Shown here: piece by piece, positions 14,957-23,281 of the stretch
Layout: every line of letters begins with the position of its first letter
Numbering within the stretch: the first letter of the stretch is position 1
Assembly: GCF_002090055.1 (NCBI RefSeq)
Contig: NZ_BBRH01000021.1
Coordinates: forward strand, 1-61,046
Source of the DNA: Demequina sp. NBRC 110051
GTDB taxonomy: Bacteria > Actinomycetota > Actinomycetes > Actinomycetales > Demequinaceae
Reading direction: 5' to 3'
DNA length: 61,046 nt
The notes under the pieces: model-generated
Databases searched by the model: none
The model's input: only the letters and a program-made list of their open reading frames with translations
Told to the model about the DNA's origin: nothing
Position numbers and translations under genes: made by a program

Positions 14957-17041
14957 TCACCCGAGCACCCCTACCCACAGCCCATCACGCGCTCGTGTCA
15001 TCCCCACATACAACTCACGACGGGCGAGTTCCCAGCGCTCGCGCTCGACCTCGTCCTCCGGCGGCGCTGCTCCTGCGAGTAGCGAAGTGGAGACATTAGC
15101 GACCACCACCTGTTTGAACTCGAGACCCTTGGCGCGCTTGATCGTTCCCACTTTGACTGCGTCCACGCGCGAGCCGTCGTACGACGTCAGCTTCACGACG
15201 GGGATGCCAGCCGCTTTCAACGCATCGGCGATCCGGTTGGCCGAGTAGCCCGAGTACGACAGGACGCCGATGTCGCCCCATCCAGTCGCGACGTCCGTCT
15301 GTACCTGCTCCACATGACGGACCACCAGGCGGTTCATCTCGTCCTTGGTCACGCACTCGACGACCGAGGGCTCCGGTCCGGTTCGCGGCACGTTGGCCGG
15401 CCGCTCACCACGGGCGATCTCGCCGTCGATATCCGCATACTCCGAACCGGCAATGACCCCGTGCGCGAACTCGAGGACCTCTCGCGTGTTGCGATAGTTG
15501 GTGTCGAGCACCACGCCGCGGTTAGCGACCGAGATTCCCGCCTCCGCGAGCGTATAGCCGCCGGGATAGATGGACTGCTGGCCGTCGCCGATGAGTGTGA
15601 ATCCATCGGGCGCGTCGCCAACGATGGAATGCAGCATGCGCACCATGGCACAGCTGAGGTCTTGCGCCTCGTCCACGATCACCGCGGCGTACGGCTCCTC
15701 GAGCGGTTGGCGGCGCAGCTCAGACTCGGCGAGCAGGATCACGTCCGCAAAGTCGTGAACCTGGGCGGCGCGCAATTCGCGGGTGTAGTCCTCGTAGAGG
15801 TCCCACACAGAGCGGCGCTGCACGGCGCCAAGCTGATGCCCTCTCCCCGTGCGCACCAGATCCGCGTAGACGCGGAAGTCGGTCACACCGCGTCCCTTCA
15901 GCACGTGCGCGATCTCGTCCTTCCAGTAGGCCTGAGGCAGCCCTTTCGCCTTGAGGGGGCTGTCGCTTGACAGACGCCCCCAAGCGCGACGGAAGGCAGC
16001 ATCGGCCGCCTTCGCGTCAACCTTGACTGCCACTCCTCTGTCCCGCAGGACGCCGAGAGCAAACTGGTGAATGCCCATGAAGTCGACGCGGTCGGCGACG
16101 TCCGGCGCCATGCGGTCGAGGTGGCTCTTGAGAACATCGGGCAGCGTGCGCACGAAGGTGGTCACAAGCACTCGGCCGGGTCGCGTGCGGGCGAGGTAAG
16201 CGGCGCGGTGTAAACCCACGACGGTTTTCCCAGTGCCCGCTGCACCACGAATGCGGGAAGGTCCCTTAAAATTGCGCCGGACCAACTTTGCCTGGTCCGG
16301 GTGGAGGAAGGACATCCACTCTTCGATCGGCTGCGCGAGGATGCCGTCGAGGATCGCGGCTTCGACGTCGGACTCCTCGAGGAGCGCTGCAGGTATCTCT
16401 GGTTCAGCCAGCGGGGAGAGAACTGGCTCAGCCACCACTGCCTGAGGAGCGGGACTGGCACCGATCAACGGGAACAGCTTCAGCGCACGCTCGAGCACGG
16501 CATCGACTTGGCCCGGCGTCAGACGCGTGCCGCGGCCCGCTATATAGCGGGCGATGTCCTTCTCCCCGACGATGTCGACGGGGCCGATGCGGTGACTCAG
16601 TTGCGCATGACCCGCGAGCACCACCACGACATGCACTTCTCCGGGCGCGAGGCCCACGACCGCGAGGTCTTCCTCGACGGTGTCGCCAAGGTCGGCCAGG
16701 CTCATCAGGGATTCGGTGACGTCCTCGTCGGCGCGGAAGATGCGCTGATCGCGGATCGACACGTCCTTCCATGCCTTCGTATCGACGATGAAGACGCCCT
16801 GCGGTCGGAGGGCCACGAGGTCCACCTGGGCGCTGCGGCTGCCGGGCCACTTGCGATCAGCGAGGAACGTGACGCCGATGGCGGCGAGCGGCGCGAGTGC
16901 TTCCATGGTGCGGCGCTCGGTAATTGACGCAATGTCATACCGGCCGGCCGTCGCGCTGGCCTCCTTGGCTGCCGTTGCATGTGCTTGCGCGAGCGCGCGC
17001 TGACGCTGCGCCTCGATTCCGGCCGATTCCCCTGCGAACAT
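14957..17041 (-). CDS. NERD-domain UvrD/Rep-type DNA helicase
   Basis: This 694-residue fusion joins a nuclease-related domain (NERD; core QVDLVALRPQGVFIVDTKAW near residues 80-100) to a superfamily 1 helicase: Walker A GAAGTGKTVVG near residue 265, DEAQD near residue 455, GDGQQSIY, LDTNYRNTREVLEF, GTIKRAKGLEF and the C-terminal RRELYVGMTRARD. Such fusions are common in actinobacterial accessory and defence regions and probably process DNA ends. I chose the ATG at 17041 because GGGGGTG precedes it and family members begin with the Ala/Gln-rich helix found there. A longer frame to 17230 has no ribosome site and would nearly meet the divergent gene. Confidence 0.82.
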   Translation of the reverse strand: MFAGESAGIEAQRQRALAQAHATAAKEASATAGRYDIASITERRTMEALAPLAAIGVTFLADRKWPGSRSAQVDLVALRPQGVFIVDTKAWKDVSIRDQRIFRADEDVTESLMSLADLGDTVEEDLAVVGLAPGEVHVVVVLAGHAQLSHRIGPVDIVGEKDIARYIAGRGTRLTPGQVDAVLERALKLFPLIGASPAPQAVVAEPVLSPLAEPEIPAALLEESDVEAAILDGILAQPIEEWMSFLHPDQAKLVRRNFKGPSRIRGAAGTGKTVVGLHRAAYLARTRPGRVLVTTFVRTLPDVLKSHLDRMAPDVADRVDFMGIHQFALGVLRDRGVAVKVDAKAADAAFRRAWGRLSSDSPLKAKGLPQAYWKDEIAHVLKGRGVTDFRVYADLVRTGRGHQLGAVQRRSVWDLYEDYTRELRAAQVHDFADVILLAESELRRQPLEEPYAAVIVDEAQDLSCAMVRMLHSIVGDAPDGFTLIGDGQQSIYPGGYTLAEAGISVANRGVVLDTNYRNTREVLEFAHGVIAGSEYADIDGEIARGERPANVPRTGPEPSVVECVTKDEMNRLVVRHVEQVQTDVATGWGDIGVLSYSGYSANRIADALKAAGIPVVKLTSYDGSRVDAVKVGTIKRAKGLEFKQVVVANVSTSLLAGAAPPEDEVERERWELARRELYVGMTRARDGLWVGVLG

Positions 17042-17253
17042 CAACACCCCCGCTGGGACAATATCGGAAGACCTCGCGAAAAGTTGAAACATCCGCCGCT
17101 GTCGATGCCGCCAGCCCGCAACAATGCGAGCGCCAGTCGTGTCACAGGCTTCATTTAGAATCTCAGGAAGTCCGAGCCGCGAAGGCATGCCGCGGACGGA
17201 AGCGCCGATTCGCGTGAGCAGTGAGGCCATGCGAGGTATTGAAAGTGGGGATC

Positions 17254-18090
17254 ATGGCTGAGGAGACACCGCGGGAACTCCCGTTGGACAAGGGCACCGA
17301 CAAGCTCAGGATGAGCGGCGGGTTCCGAAAGTTCGGGCAATCAATGCAGAAAGCCGTGTCCGACAAGAAGGCGTCCATGGACGATGCGAAACTCAAGCAC
17401 TCGCGTGACGCGGAAGCTGCAGGCAGACTTGTGACCAGCGGCATATTCGGGACCTCGACGGTCGAGATCTACGAGAACGGGTATGTCCGAGTGGCCTCCC
17501 ATGGCGATGGTGCCGCAACGTCGGAGGCTAAAACGATCAGGAAGAAGACGCCGTACGAGAAGCTTCGGTCTATCAGCTATTCACCTTCCGAGCAGGAGCG
17601 CGCCGCGAGCAGTTCAGGCAACCCGTTGGAGAACGCGGTGGGCACTGCGCTAGTGGGGTTGATGAAGGGCACCACGAGCTTTATGAAGACGACTGCACCT
17701 GGACTCGCGGCAAGTGGGATTGCTCATGTCGCGGCGAAAGGCTCTCGCGTAAGCCAGTTGACGATCGCTACTGACAAGACAATCCATCGCCTTACGAATG
17801 AGACCCACAACGGCCTTATGAGTTCCGGCCAGAAGGGCCACAACGTTATCGGCCGCGAACTTGAGGCGGCTGGCAAGTCAGTCCTGCCGAGCGACGGTTC
17901 GACCCAACCCCCCGGCGCTCCGAACACCACTGCGGTGACTGCAGCTCCGCCGAGCACTTCTGTCCCTCCCACGACAGCACCCACACTCGCTGAGCGCATG
18001 CGCGAACTCGCAGAGTTGCACCGCGAGGGCATCCTCTCAGACGACGAGTTCGCAGCTGCGAAGGCGTCGCTTCTGGGCGGACTGCAGTAG
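17254..18090 (+). CDS. SHOCT-domain protein (unknown)
   Basis: This is a 278-residue protein. The last about 28 residues (MRELAELHREGILSDDEFAAAKASLL) are a short C-terminal (SHOCT) domain, a helical oligomerisation module usually attached to unrelated partners. A Pro/Thr/Ala-rich linker (about residues 205-245) precedes it. The middle region (SGIFGTSTVEIYENGYVRVA...KTPYEKLRSISY) is the pattern of a pleckstrin-like domain, often paired with SHOCT. It is cytoplasmic with no membrane segment. GTGGGGA precedes the ATG. It is divergent from the NERD helicase; the 212-base gap between their starts must hold both promoters. Confidence 0.72.
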   Translation: MAEETPRELPLDKGTDKLRMSGGFRKFGQSMQKAVSDKKASMDDAKLKHSRDAEAAGRLVTSGIFGTSTVEIYENGYVRVASHGDGAATSEAKTIRKKTPYEKLRSISYSPSEQERAASSSGNPLENAVGTALVGLMKGTTSFMKTTAPGLAASGIAHVAAKGSRVSQLTIATDKTIHRLTNETHNGLMSSGQKGHNVIGRELEAAGKSVLPSDGSTQPPGAPNTTAVTAAPPSTSVPPTTAPTLAERMRELAELHREGILSDDEFAAAKASLLGGLQ

Positions 18091-18123
18091 CGAACCCCGG
18101 TAACGCGCTGGCGGCTACTAGTC

Positions 18124-18312
18124 TCAGTCCCCCGGCTCGCCCTGCAGCACGCTCGGCGGCGCTTCCGGCGGTTCAGTGTCTTCGACCGGTTCCTGCTCCA
18201 AGTCTGCGTCGAAGTCGTATTCGGCGATCTCTTCCTCGGACATGCCAAGGTTCCGCAACTGGAGCGTGCGGTCCTCGATGAACTGGTCACGCGAACCCCT
18301 TGAATAGGTCAC
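18124..18312 (-). CDS. Small acidic protein of 62 residues (unknown)
   Basis: The GTG at 18312 has a very strong ribosome site (GGAGGAAGGA, three bases upstream), which fixes the start inside a longer open frame. The product begins with TYSRGSRDQFIEDR, then an acidic helix (MSEEEIAEYDFDADLEQEP), and ends Pro/Glu-rich. No domain recognised. It lies 56 bases downstream of the broken DUF2252 gene on the same strand and may share its transcript. The strong ribosome site is the best evidence that it is real. Confidence 0.6.
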   Translation of the reverse strand: MTYSRGSRDQFIEDRTLQLRNLGMSEEEIAEYDFDADLEQEPVEDTEPPEAPPSVLQGEPGD

Positions 18313-18368
18313 GATTCCTTCCTCCCCCTTGGCAGTGGACTCCAAGTCGCGAGAGCACTCGCGCTCCA

Positions 18369-19801
18369 TCATGCCCCCGCTGCAATCTCCAACCGCCCGC
18401 TCTTCACAGCCTTCAGCAGCGCCTCGTGGTCGGCCTCCGTCTGGTCGGCGTAGGCCCGCGCGAACGTCGCCATCGCCTCGTCCACGTTGCAGCCCTTGCC
18501 CAGGTACCCGGCGATCATCGACGCCCCGCTCGTACGCGCATGGCCCTTCGCCAGTAGACGGCCGGCGATGCCCGCGTAGTTTGCCAACGCCTTTGCCGAG
18601 ATGCGGTCGAGCGAGACCGACCCCTTCATGTTCCTGAACTGGCGCACGTAGAACTGGCGGCCGTCCACCGTGGTCCAGCCCAAGAGCGGGTCGCTCACGG
18701 TTTGCAGCGCCTGCTGATACTCCACGACGCGTTGCCCCTGGTGGCGATGCCACGCGTCCTTGCCGTGCACGTGCTCCGCGATCACGGAGCGCCTCGCCTG
18801 CTTCAGTTGCAGAAGATCACGTCCTTCTGGCTCGATCCCTCGAGTAGCGCTACGTACGCGCGGAGCCCCACGGATCCCACGCCCACCACCTTGTGGGCGA
18901 CATCCACCAGCGTGTAGCCGCCAAGCATGCGCCCCCAGTGCGGGTCCAGGGTCCGCACGTACTCGTCGAGACCCTCCGCAAGCGCATCGGCCTCCGCATC
19001 GGGCAAGCGGGTGATCAACGGCGGCTCCTCGACGATGCGTGTGCCGTCCCCATCCTGCTTGGTGAAGCGCGGCAGGGCACGGTCCGACGTCCGCTTGCGC
19101 GCCCGCTTGGCCGCGCGAGCCAGTTCCTTGGACAACGACGACTCGGTGCCGTGCTTCTCGATGCCGCGCATGTCGATGCGCTCAAAGGACCGCGCAAAGA
19201 GCGGCTCCTGGGCCAGGTGGCGGAGCTCATCGCGGTACGCCCGCGCGCAGGTGAGAACCGCATCGCGGCACTTGTCCTCCGAGGCGCCCGTCTCGCGTCC
19301 CGCAACCCACGTGCTCGCCACCAGGCGACGCAGGTCCCACTCCCAGGCGCCCGGGTGCGCCTCGTCAAAGTCGTTGAGGTCCAACACCAGGTCGCGCTCG
19401 GGCGACGCATAGAAGCCCACGTTGCCCAGGTGAGCGTCGCCACACACCACGGGAGTGATGCCAGTCGACGGCAAGCCAGCCACGTCATCGGCCATCACCA
19501 CCGCCGAGCCCCGCAAGAACCCATACGGCGAGGCGGCCATGCGCGCCACGCGCACCGGCACCAGCCCGGGGACGCGCCCCTCGTGACTGCGCTCGATCAG
19601 GGCGATGGGGTCGCGGCTGTCGCTATCGACGTGCCACGCTCCGAGTGACCGGCGCGGCACGTCCTTGCGCAGCGAGCGTCCAATCTCGTAGCGCTCGGCG
19701 CGGGGCCGCGGGCGCTTGCGCAGCGACTCGAACACCCGTGGCTCGGCATCGGCGTTGGTGCCGGCAAGCATGGGATGACCCTCAGACACCTCGTTGACCA
19801 C
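18369..19801 (-). pseudogene. DUF2252-family kinase-like protein, split by a one-base frameshift
   Basis: The DUF2252 family has about 430-480 residues. Here the first 332 (GTG at 19801 to TGA at 18803-18805) contain the conserved VVCGDAHLGNVGFY and LDLNDFDEAHPGAWEWDLRRL blocks. Translation then runs out in KDVIFCN. In the next frame, from about 18811, the expected continuation appears (LQLKQARRS, then HRHQGQRVVEYQQ and DGRQFYVRQFRNMKGS) and runs to 18369. Restoring one base between 18811 and 18812 rejoins the two parts into one normal protein of about 477 residues. GGAGGGG precedes the start. It is either a recent pseudogene or a sequencing error. Confidence 0.85.
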
Positions 19802-19882
19802 GCGTCACGTCCCCTCCGCCCTGCGCCGTCGGCGGGCAGGCGACCATCGTTGCACGTCCCGGTGTCCACAGAGGGTAGACGC

Positions 19883-19903
19883 GGGCATGCCCAAGGGTAG
19901 AAA
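19883..19903 (+). promoter_or_regulatory. Palindrome and -10-like site upstream of vapBC
   Basis: A perfect ten-base palindrome GGGCATGCCC (19883-19892) lies between two GGGTAGA direct repeats (19873-19879 and 19895-19901), with TAGAAA at 19898-19903 eight bases before the antitoxin ATG. The symmetry and position fit an autoregulatory VapBC operator. This is an inference from position only. Confidence 0.45.
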
Positions 19904-19911
19904 CTGGCTGC

Positions 19912-20184
19912 ATGGCCCTCAACATCAAGAACGAGCGCACCGTTGCCCTCGTGCGCGAACTCGCCGACAAGACCGGCCAGTCCCAGACGAGCGCCATCGA
20001 GTCGGCGGTCCAGGCAGAGCTCGGGCGGATCGCTGCCGAGGACCACGAACGGCGGGCCCGCGAGCGGTACGACCGAGCGATGGCGATCGTCGAAGAAATC
20101 CACGCGAGCATGACCGACGAGGACCGCGCCGCCATCCGCCAAGCAGAGCACGACCTTTACGACGAGGACGGGCTCTACGCGTGA
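19912..20184 (+). CDS. vapB: VapB-type antitoxin
   Basis: This is a 90-residue protein with a ribbon-helix-helix-like start (ALNIKNERTVALVRELADKTGQSQTSAIESAV), typical of actinobacterial VapB antitoxins of the PSK type. An acidic, helical C-terminus (EEIHASMTDEDRAAIRQAEHD) would wrap and block the toxin. The stop overlaps the toxin's GTG start by four bases (GTGA), the usual coupling for this pair. It probably represses its own promoter through the palindrome just upstream. Confidence 0.85.
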   Translation: MALNIKNERTVALVRELADKTGQSQTSAIESAVQAELGRIAAEDHERRARERYDRAMAIVEEIHASMTDEDRAAIRQAEHDLYDEDGLYA

Positions 20185-20579
20185 TCGTGGACAGTTCGGC
20201 CATCATCGCGATCATCGACGCAGAGCCGGACTTCAAGCGGCTCGTCGCCGCCCTCACAGCGGCCGACAACCTGGCGCTCAGTTCCGCCACGTTGGTCGAG
20301 ATTCACGCCGTGATCTATCGCCGTCGACGTGCCGACGACATCCGTCGGGTAGATCGACTCCTCCAGGAGTTCGGCGTCGAGGTCGTCGCCTTCGACGCCC
20401 ACCAGGCTCGCATCGCGAGCGAGGCCTACCGGGAGTACGGGCGAGGGTCGGGCCATGCCGCGAACCTCAATCTCGGCGACTGCTACAGCTACGCGCTCGC
20501 CATGGCGAGCGACGAGCCACTCCTCTTCGTTGGCGACGACTTCACGCACACCGACGTGCGTCCCGCGCTTGGGCAGTAA
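20181..20579 (+). CDS. vapC: VapC-type PIN-domain ribonuclease toxin
   Basis: This 132-residue PIN-domain endoribonuclease has the acidic active site complete: Asp4 (IVDSSAII), Glu40 (TLVEIHAVI), Asp100 (NLGDCYSYALA) and Asp119/120 (LFVGDDF). The GTG start at 20181 sits inside the vapB stop. No lesion is seen, so this pair should be functional, in contrast to the VapC at 34803-35234. The RNA target cannot be told from sequence. Confidence 0.87.
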   Translation: MIVDSSAIIAIIDAEPDFKRLVAALTAADNLALSSATLVEIHAVIYRRRRADDIRRVDRLLQEFGVEVVAFDAHQARIASEAYREYGRGSGHAANLNLGDCYSYALAMASDEPLLFVGDDFTHTDVRPALGQ

Positions 20580-20586
20580 GCCTGCC

Positions 20587-20615
20587 TGATCTTTGTAGAT
20601 CACCTGCCCTACACT
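20587..20615 (+). promoter_or_regulatory. Operator-like inverted repeat and -10 upstream of the monooxygenase
   Basis: TGATCTTTGTAGATCA (20587-20602) has perfect six-base arms around TTGT. TACACT at 20610-20615 would be the -10, and a 17-base spacer places the left arm on the -35 position. A repressor bound here would block the promoter of the gene at 20647, which has its own ribosome site (AGAGGA). Confidence 0.5.
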
Positions 20616-20646
20616 CGCCTCATCTCAACGACGAGAAAGAGGAACG

Positions 20647-21960
20647 ATGGCCGCCGATCGCACCCTCATCATCGGCGCCGGGCCCGCCGGCCTCGCCGCC
20701 GCCCGCGCCCTCACCGAGCAAGGCCTCCCCTACGACCACGTCGAGCGCCACAGCGACGTGGGCGGCCTGTGGGACATCGACTCCCCCGGCACGCCCATGT
20801 ACGAGTCGGCACACTTCATCAGCTCGCGCACCATGTCCGGCTTCCCCGGCTACCCCATGCCCGAGAACTACCCCGACTATCCGAACCACCGCCAAATCCT
20901 GGCCTACCTTCGCTCGTTTGCGGCCGATGCCGCACTCACCGACCGCATCACCTTCCACACCGAGGTGGTCGCCATCGAGCGGGAGGGCGACGGCACGTTT
21001 GCGGTCACCACGCGCACGGCCGATGCCGCCGCCGAGCCCACCGAAAAGGTGACGAGGTACGGCCAGGTGATTGCGGCATCGGGCGTCCAATGGGATCCCC
21101 ACCTGATCGAGATACCTGGGTATACGGGCGAGATCCGCCATAGCGTCACGTACCGCGACGCCAATGAATTCGTGGGGCGGCGGGTGCTGATCGTGGGCGC
21201 GGGCAACTCGGGCTGCGACATCGCGTGCGACGCGGCCCGCAGCGCCGATCACGCTGCCATCTCGATGCGCCGCGGCTACTGGTTCATCCCCAAGCACATC
21301 TTCGGCCAGCCAGTCGACGTCTTCGCCGAGTCCGGCCCCACCATGCCCATGTGGCTCGAGCAGGCCGTGTTCGGCCGCCTGCTGCGGATCATCAACGGCG
21401 ATCCCACGCGCCTGGGGCTGCAGAAGCCCGACCACAAGTTGTTCGAGACCCACCCGCTGCTGAACGACCAGCTGATGCACCACCTCCAGCATGGAGACAT
21501 CACGGCGCGGCCGGCGATCGCGAGCGCGGATGGCACCATCATCACGTTCACCGACGGCACCAGCGAGGACGTGGACCTGGTGCTGCTCGCGACCGGCTAC
21601 AAGCACACCATCCCGTACGCGCAGGACTTCTACGGCGACGAGCAGCACCCCGACATGTACCTCACGGCCTTCGCGCGCACGCCGGGGCTGTACGGGATCG
21701 GGTTCGTCGAGACCAACTCGGGCGCGTACATCCTGATGGACATGCTCAGCCAGATGGTCGCGCAGCACATCGCTGACCACACGCGACGACCGGACGCATG
21801 GAGGGCGTTCGAGCGGCACGTCGCGACGGACCGCCCGGACCTGTCGGGTGACATCAAGTTCGTGGACTCGCCGCGGCATCAGGGGTACGTCGACGCGCAC
21901 GCGATCCAGAAGTACCTGCGTGCGGTGTCGCGGCGCATGGGGTGGACGCTCCGCGCCTAG
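20647..21960 (+). CDS. Flavin-containing monooxygenase (FMO/Baeyer-Villiger class)
   Basis: This is a 437-residue flavoprotein with two Rossmann dinucleotide folds. The FAD site is IIGAGPAGLAAARAL at residues 7-21, with acidic E33 and GGLWDI following as in FMOs. The NADPH site is VLIVGAGNSGCDIACD near residue 180. The FMO signature region between them (FxGxxxHxxxY) reads as TGEIRHSVTYRD, a conserved-looking variant. The C-terminal ATGYKHTIPY motif is also typical. It inserts one oxygen into a nucleophilic or ketone substrate, which is unknown. It is monocistronic with an operator-like repeat upstream. Confidence 0.85.
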   Translation: MAADRTLIIGAGPAGLAAARALTEQGLPYDHVERHSDVGGLWDIDSPGTPMYESAHFISSRTMSGFPGYPMPENYPDYPNHRQILAYLRSFAADAALTDRITFHTEVVAIEREGDGTFAVTTRTADAAAEPTEKVTRYGQVIAASGVQWDPHLIEIPGYTGEIRHSVTYRDANEFVGRRVLIVGAGNSGCDIACDAARSADHAAISMRRGYWFIPKHIFGQPVDVFAESGPTMPMWLEQAVFGRLLRIINGDPTRLGLQKPDHKLFETHPLLNDQLMHHLQHGDITARPAIASADGTIITFTDGTSEDVDLVLLATGYKHTIPYAQDFYGDEQHPDMYLTAFARTPGLYGIGFVETNSGAYILMDMLSQMVAQHIADHTRRPDAWRAFERHVATDRPDLSGDIKFVDSPRHQGYVDAHAIQKYLRAVSRRMGWTLRA

Positions 21961-22038
21961 CCACCAGCTGCACCCCAGTGGTCACTCACTGTGCGCGCAC
22001 ACCTGCGTGCGTCCCAGTGGACAACTATCGGGCCAAAA

Positions 22039-22055
22039 ATAGCACTTGCTATATT
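22039..22055 (+). promoter_or_regulatory. Autoregulatory operator and leaderless -10 of the MNT/HEPN pair
   Basis: ATAGCACTTGCTAT (22039-22052) has perfect five-base arms and overlaps TATATT (22050-22055), a -10 hexamer six bases before the ATG at 22062. Transcription would start at or next to the A of ATG. Binding by the HTH of the downstream protein would shut the promoter. Confidence 0.55.
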
Positions 22056-22061
22056 CAACGC

Positions 22062-22532
22062 ATGGGCGATTCTCTGGAGCAGGTCGCGCGTCGCGTCGAC
22101 GCCACGGTCGCGGACGCCCGGCGTGAACTCGTCGCCGCCATCCGAGCGGCATCACGTGCGGGCATGACTCAGGCGGAGATTGCCCGGCGCATCGGCCGGA
22201 GCCAACCGGAGGTCAACCGCCTCCTGCGCCTCCACGGCACCTCTGCGCGGTCTCGAACGGTGCGCGCAAACGCCGCCAGGATCAAGGCCCAACTGGCCGA
22301 AGTCGGAGGCCGCGATGTGCGCATCTTCGGCTCAACCGCGCGCGGAGACGACCACGCGGAGTCTGACGTTGACATCCTCTTCACGCCCACCACGACACTC
22401 AGCCTCATGCGGTTGTCCGCCGTGGAGCGAGCCCTATCGGATCTCATCGGAACCAGAGTCGACCTGGTTACCGAGGACTCGCTACGCGAAGACATCCGCG
22501 AGCGTGTACTGAATGAGGCGGTGCCTCTGTGA
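22062..22532 (+). CDS. mntA: HTH-nucleotidyltransferase (MNT) antitoxin
   Basis: This 156-residue fusion has an N-terminal helix-turn-helix (MTQAEIARRIGRSQPEVNRLL, residues about 35-55) joined to a minimal nucleotidyltransferase domain with the core IFGSTARGDDHAESDVDIL (Gly-Ser followed by Asp-x-Asp). MNT proteins of this class neutralise HEPN ribonucleases, in known cases by AMPylating a tyrosine. Adding an HTH suggests it also represses its own operon through the inverted repeat at its start. The last four bases (GTGA) overlap the HEPN gene. Confidence 0.8.
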   Translation: MGDSLEQVARRVDATVADARRELVAAIRAASRAGMTQAEIARRIGRSQPEVNRLLRLHGTSARSRTVRANAARIKAQLAEVGGRDVRIFGSTARGDDHAESDVDILFTPTTTLSLMRLSAVERALSDLIGTRVDLVTEDSLREDIRERVLNEAVPL

Positions 22533-22771
22533 CGCGGAGCATCGAGGAGCGTCTGAGCGGCGCCCTGATCCACCTCGACAAGGCGATCGAATACGGTGCG
22601 CGCCCAGCACTGGACGAGGTCACGATCGACGCGATCTCTCTGCGCATCTCCGCCAGCATCGAGTGCCTGCGTCAGCTGCCCGAGGAACGACGCATGGCGA
22701 TGTTCGGCGATAGTTGGCACGACATGTGGGGCATGCGCAACCGCATCGCAGATCACCTCGCGAAACCGTAG
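22529..22771 (+). CDS. hepT: Short HEPN-domain (HepT-like) toxin
   Basis: This is an 80-residue helical protein ending in MWGMRNRIADHLAKP, which contains the HEPN ribonuclease motif R-x-N/x...H (Arg70, Asn71, His76). HepT toxins usually run to about 110-140 residues and continue H-x-Y, with the tyrosine AMPylated by MntA. Here the protein stops four residues after the His and position 78 is Ala. It may be a short subclass or a truncated toxin. It is coupled to the MNT gene by a GTGA overlap. Confidence 0.7.
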   Translation: MTRSIEERLSGALIHLDKAIEYGARPALDEVTIDAISLRISASIECLRQLPEERRMAMFGDSWHDMWGMRNRIADHLAKP

Positions 22772-22824
22772 GCCGCGCTCACACTTGCGCGCCAAGCGGA
22801 TTGGACGTGTGCTCCGCTAGGAAC

Positions 22825-23256
22825 TCAGTCGTCACATCCGCACGAGCCCGACGGCGTCTTTGCCTGCCAGCACGTCTCGCAGACGCCGTAGTCGCGCGGT
22901 TCCTCGTGCTTGCGCACGGGGGTGCGCGATCCCGCGCGTCCGCCGCCACGACCCACGGTCGGGTGGCTCACGCCCCACACCTGCGTGCCGGAGTCGAGGG
23001 TCACGCCCCACACGCGCTCGGGGCGGCCCGACGCCTCGCCGGCCTCCGCCTCGGTCGCGAAGTACTCCGTGTAGCCCTTGCAGATCTGCAGGGCGTGCAG
23101 GCCGTCCGCCCGGATGCCCTTGATGTAGCTCGACTTGACGTCGAAGCCGAGGAGGTCGATCCGCGAAGCGATATCCCTCACCATCGGACGGTTCTCGTGG
23201 GCGATGTTGAACTGCTCCATCGCCTCATCGAGCGTGATCAAGGGGGTATCGGTCAT
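22825..23256 (-). CDS. Protein with a C-terminal zinc-ribbon-like Cys cluster (unknown)
   Basis: This 143-residue protein has no family I recognise. The first about 65 residues are mixed helical. A central strand pair carries YTEYFATEAEA and ERVWGVTLDSGTQVWGV. The last 22 residues hold four cysteines as CxxCxxxxxxxGxCxC (residues about 127-141), a plausible zinc site. It stands alone and the role is unknown. Confidence 0.6.
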   Translation of the reverse strand: MTDTPLITLDEAMEQFNIAHENRPMVRDIASRIDLLGFDVKSSYIKGIRADGLHALQICKGYTEYFATEAEAGEASGRPERVWGVTLDSGTQVWGVSHPTVGRGGGRAGSRTPVRKHEEPRDYGVCETCWQAKTPSGSCGCDD

Positions 23257-23281
23257 AGGGCTAAGAGTCGCACGTTCCGCG

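Noticed and set aside
17042..17230. Start of the NERD helicase at 17230
   Set aside because: No ribosome site; it would leave only 23 bases to the divergent gene; 17041 has GGGGGTG and a family-like N-terminus.
18313..18753. Longer frame for the 62-residue acidic protein
   Set aside because: The upstream part overlaps the real C-terminal half of the DUF2252 gene in another frame, while GTG 18312 has an exceptional ribosome site.
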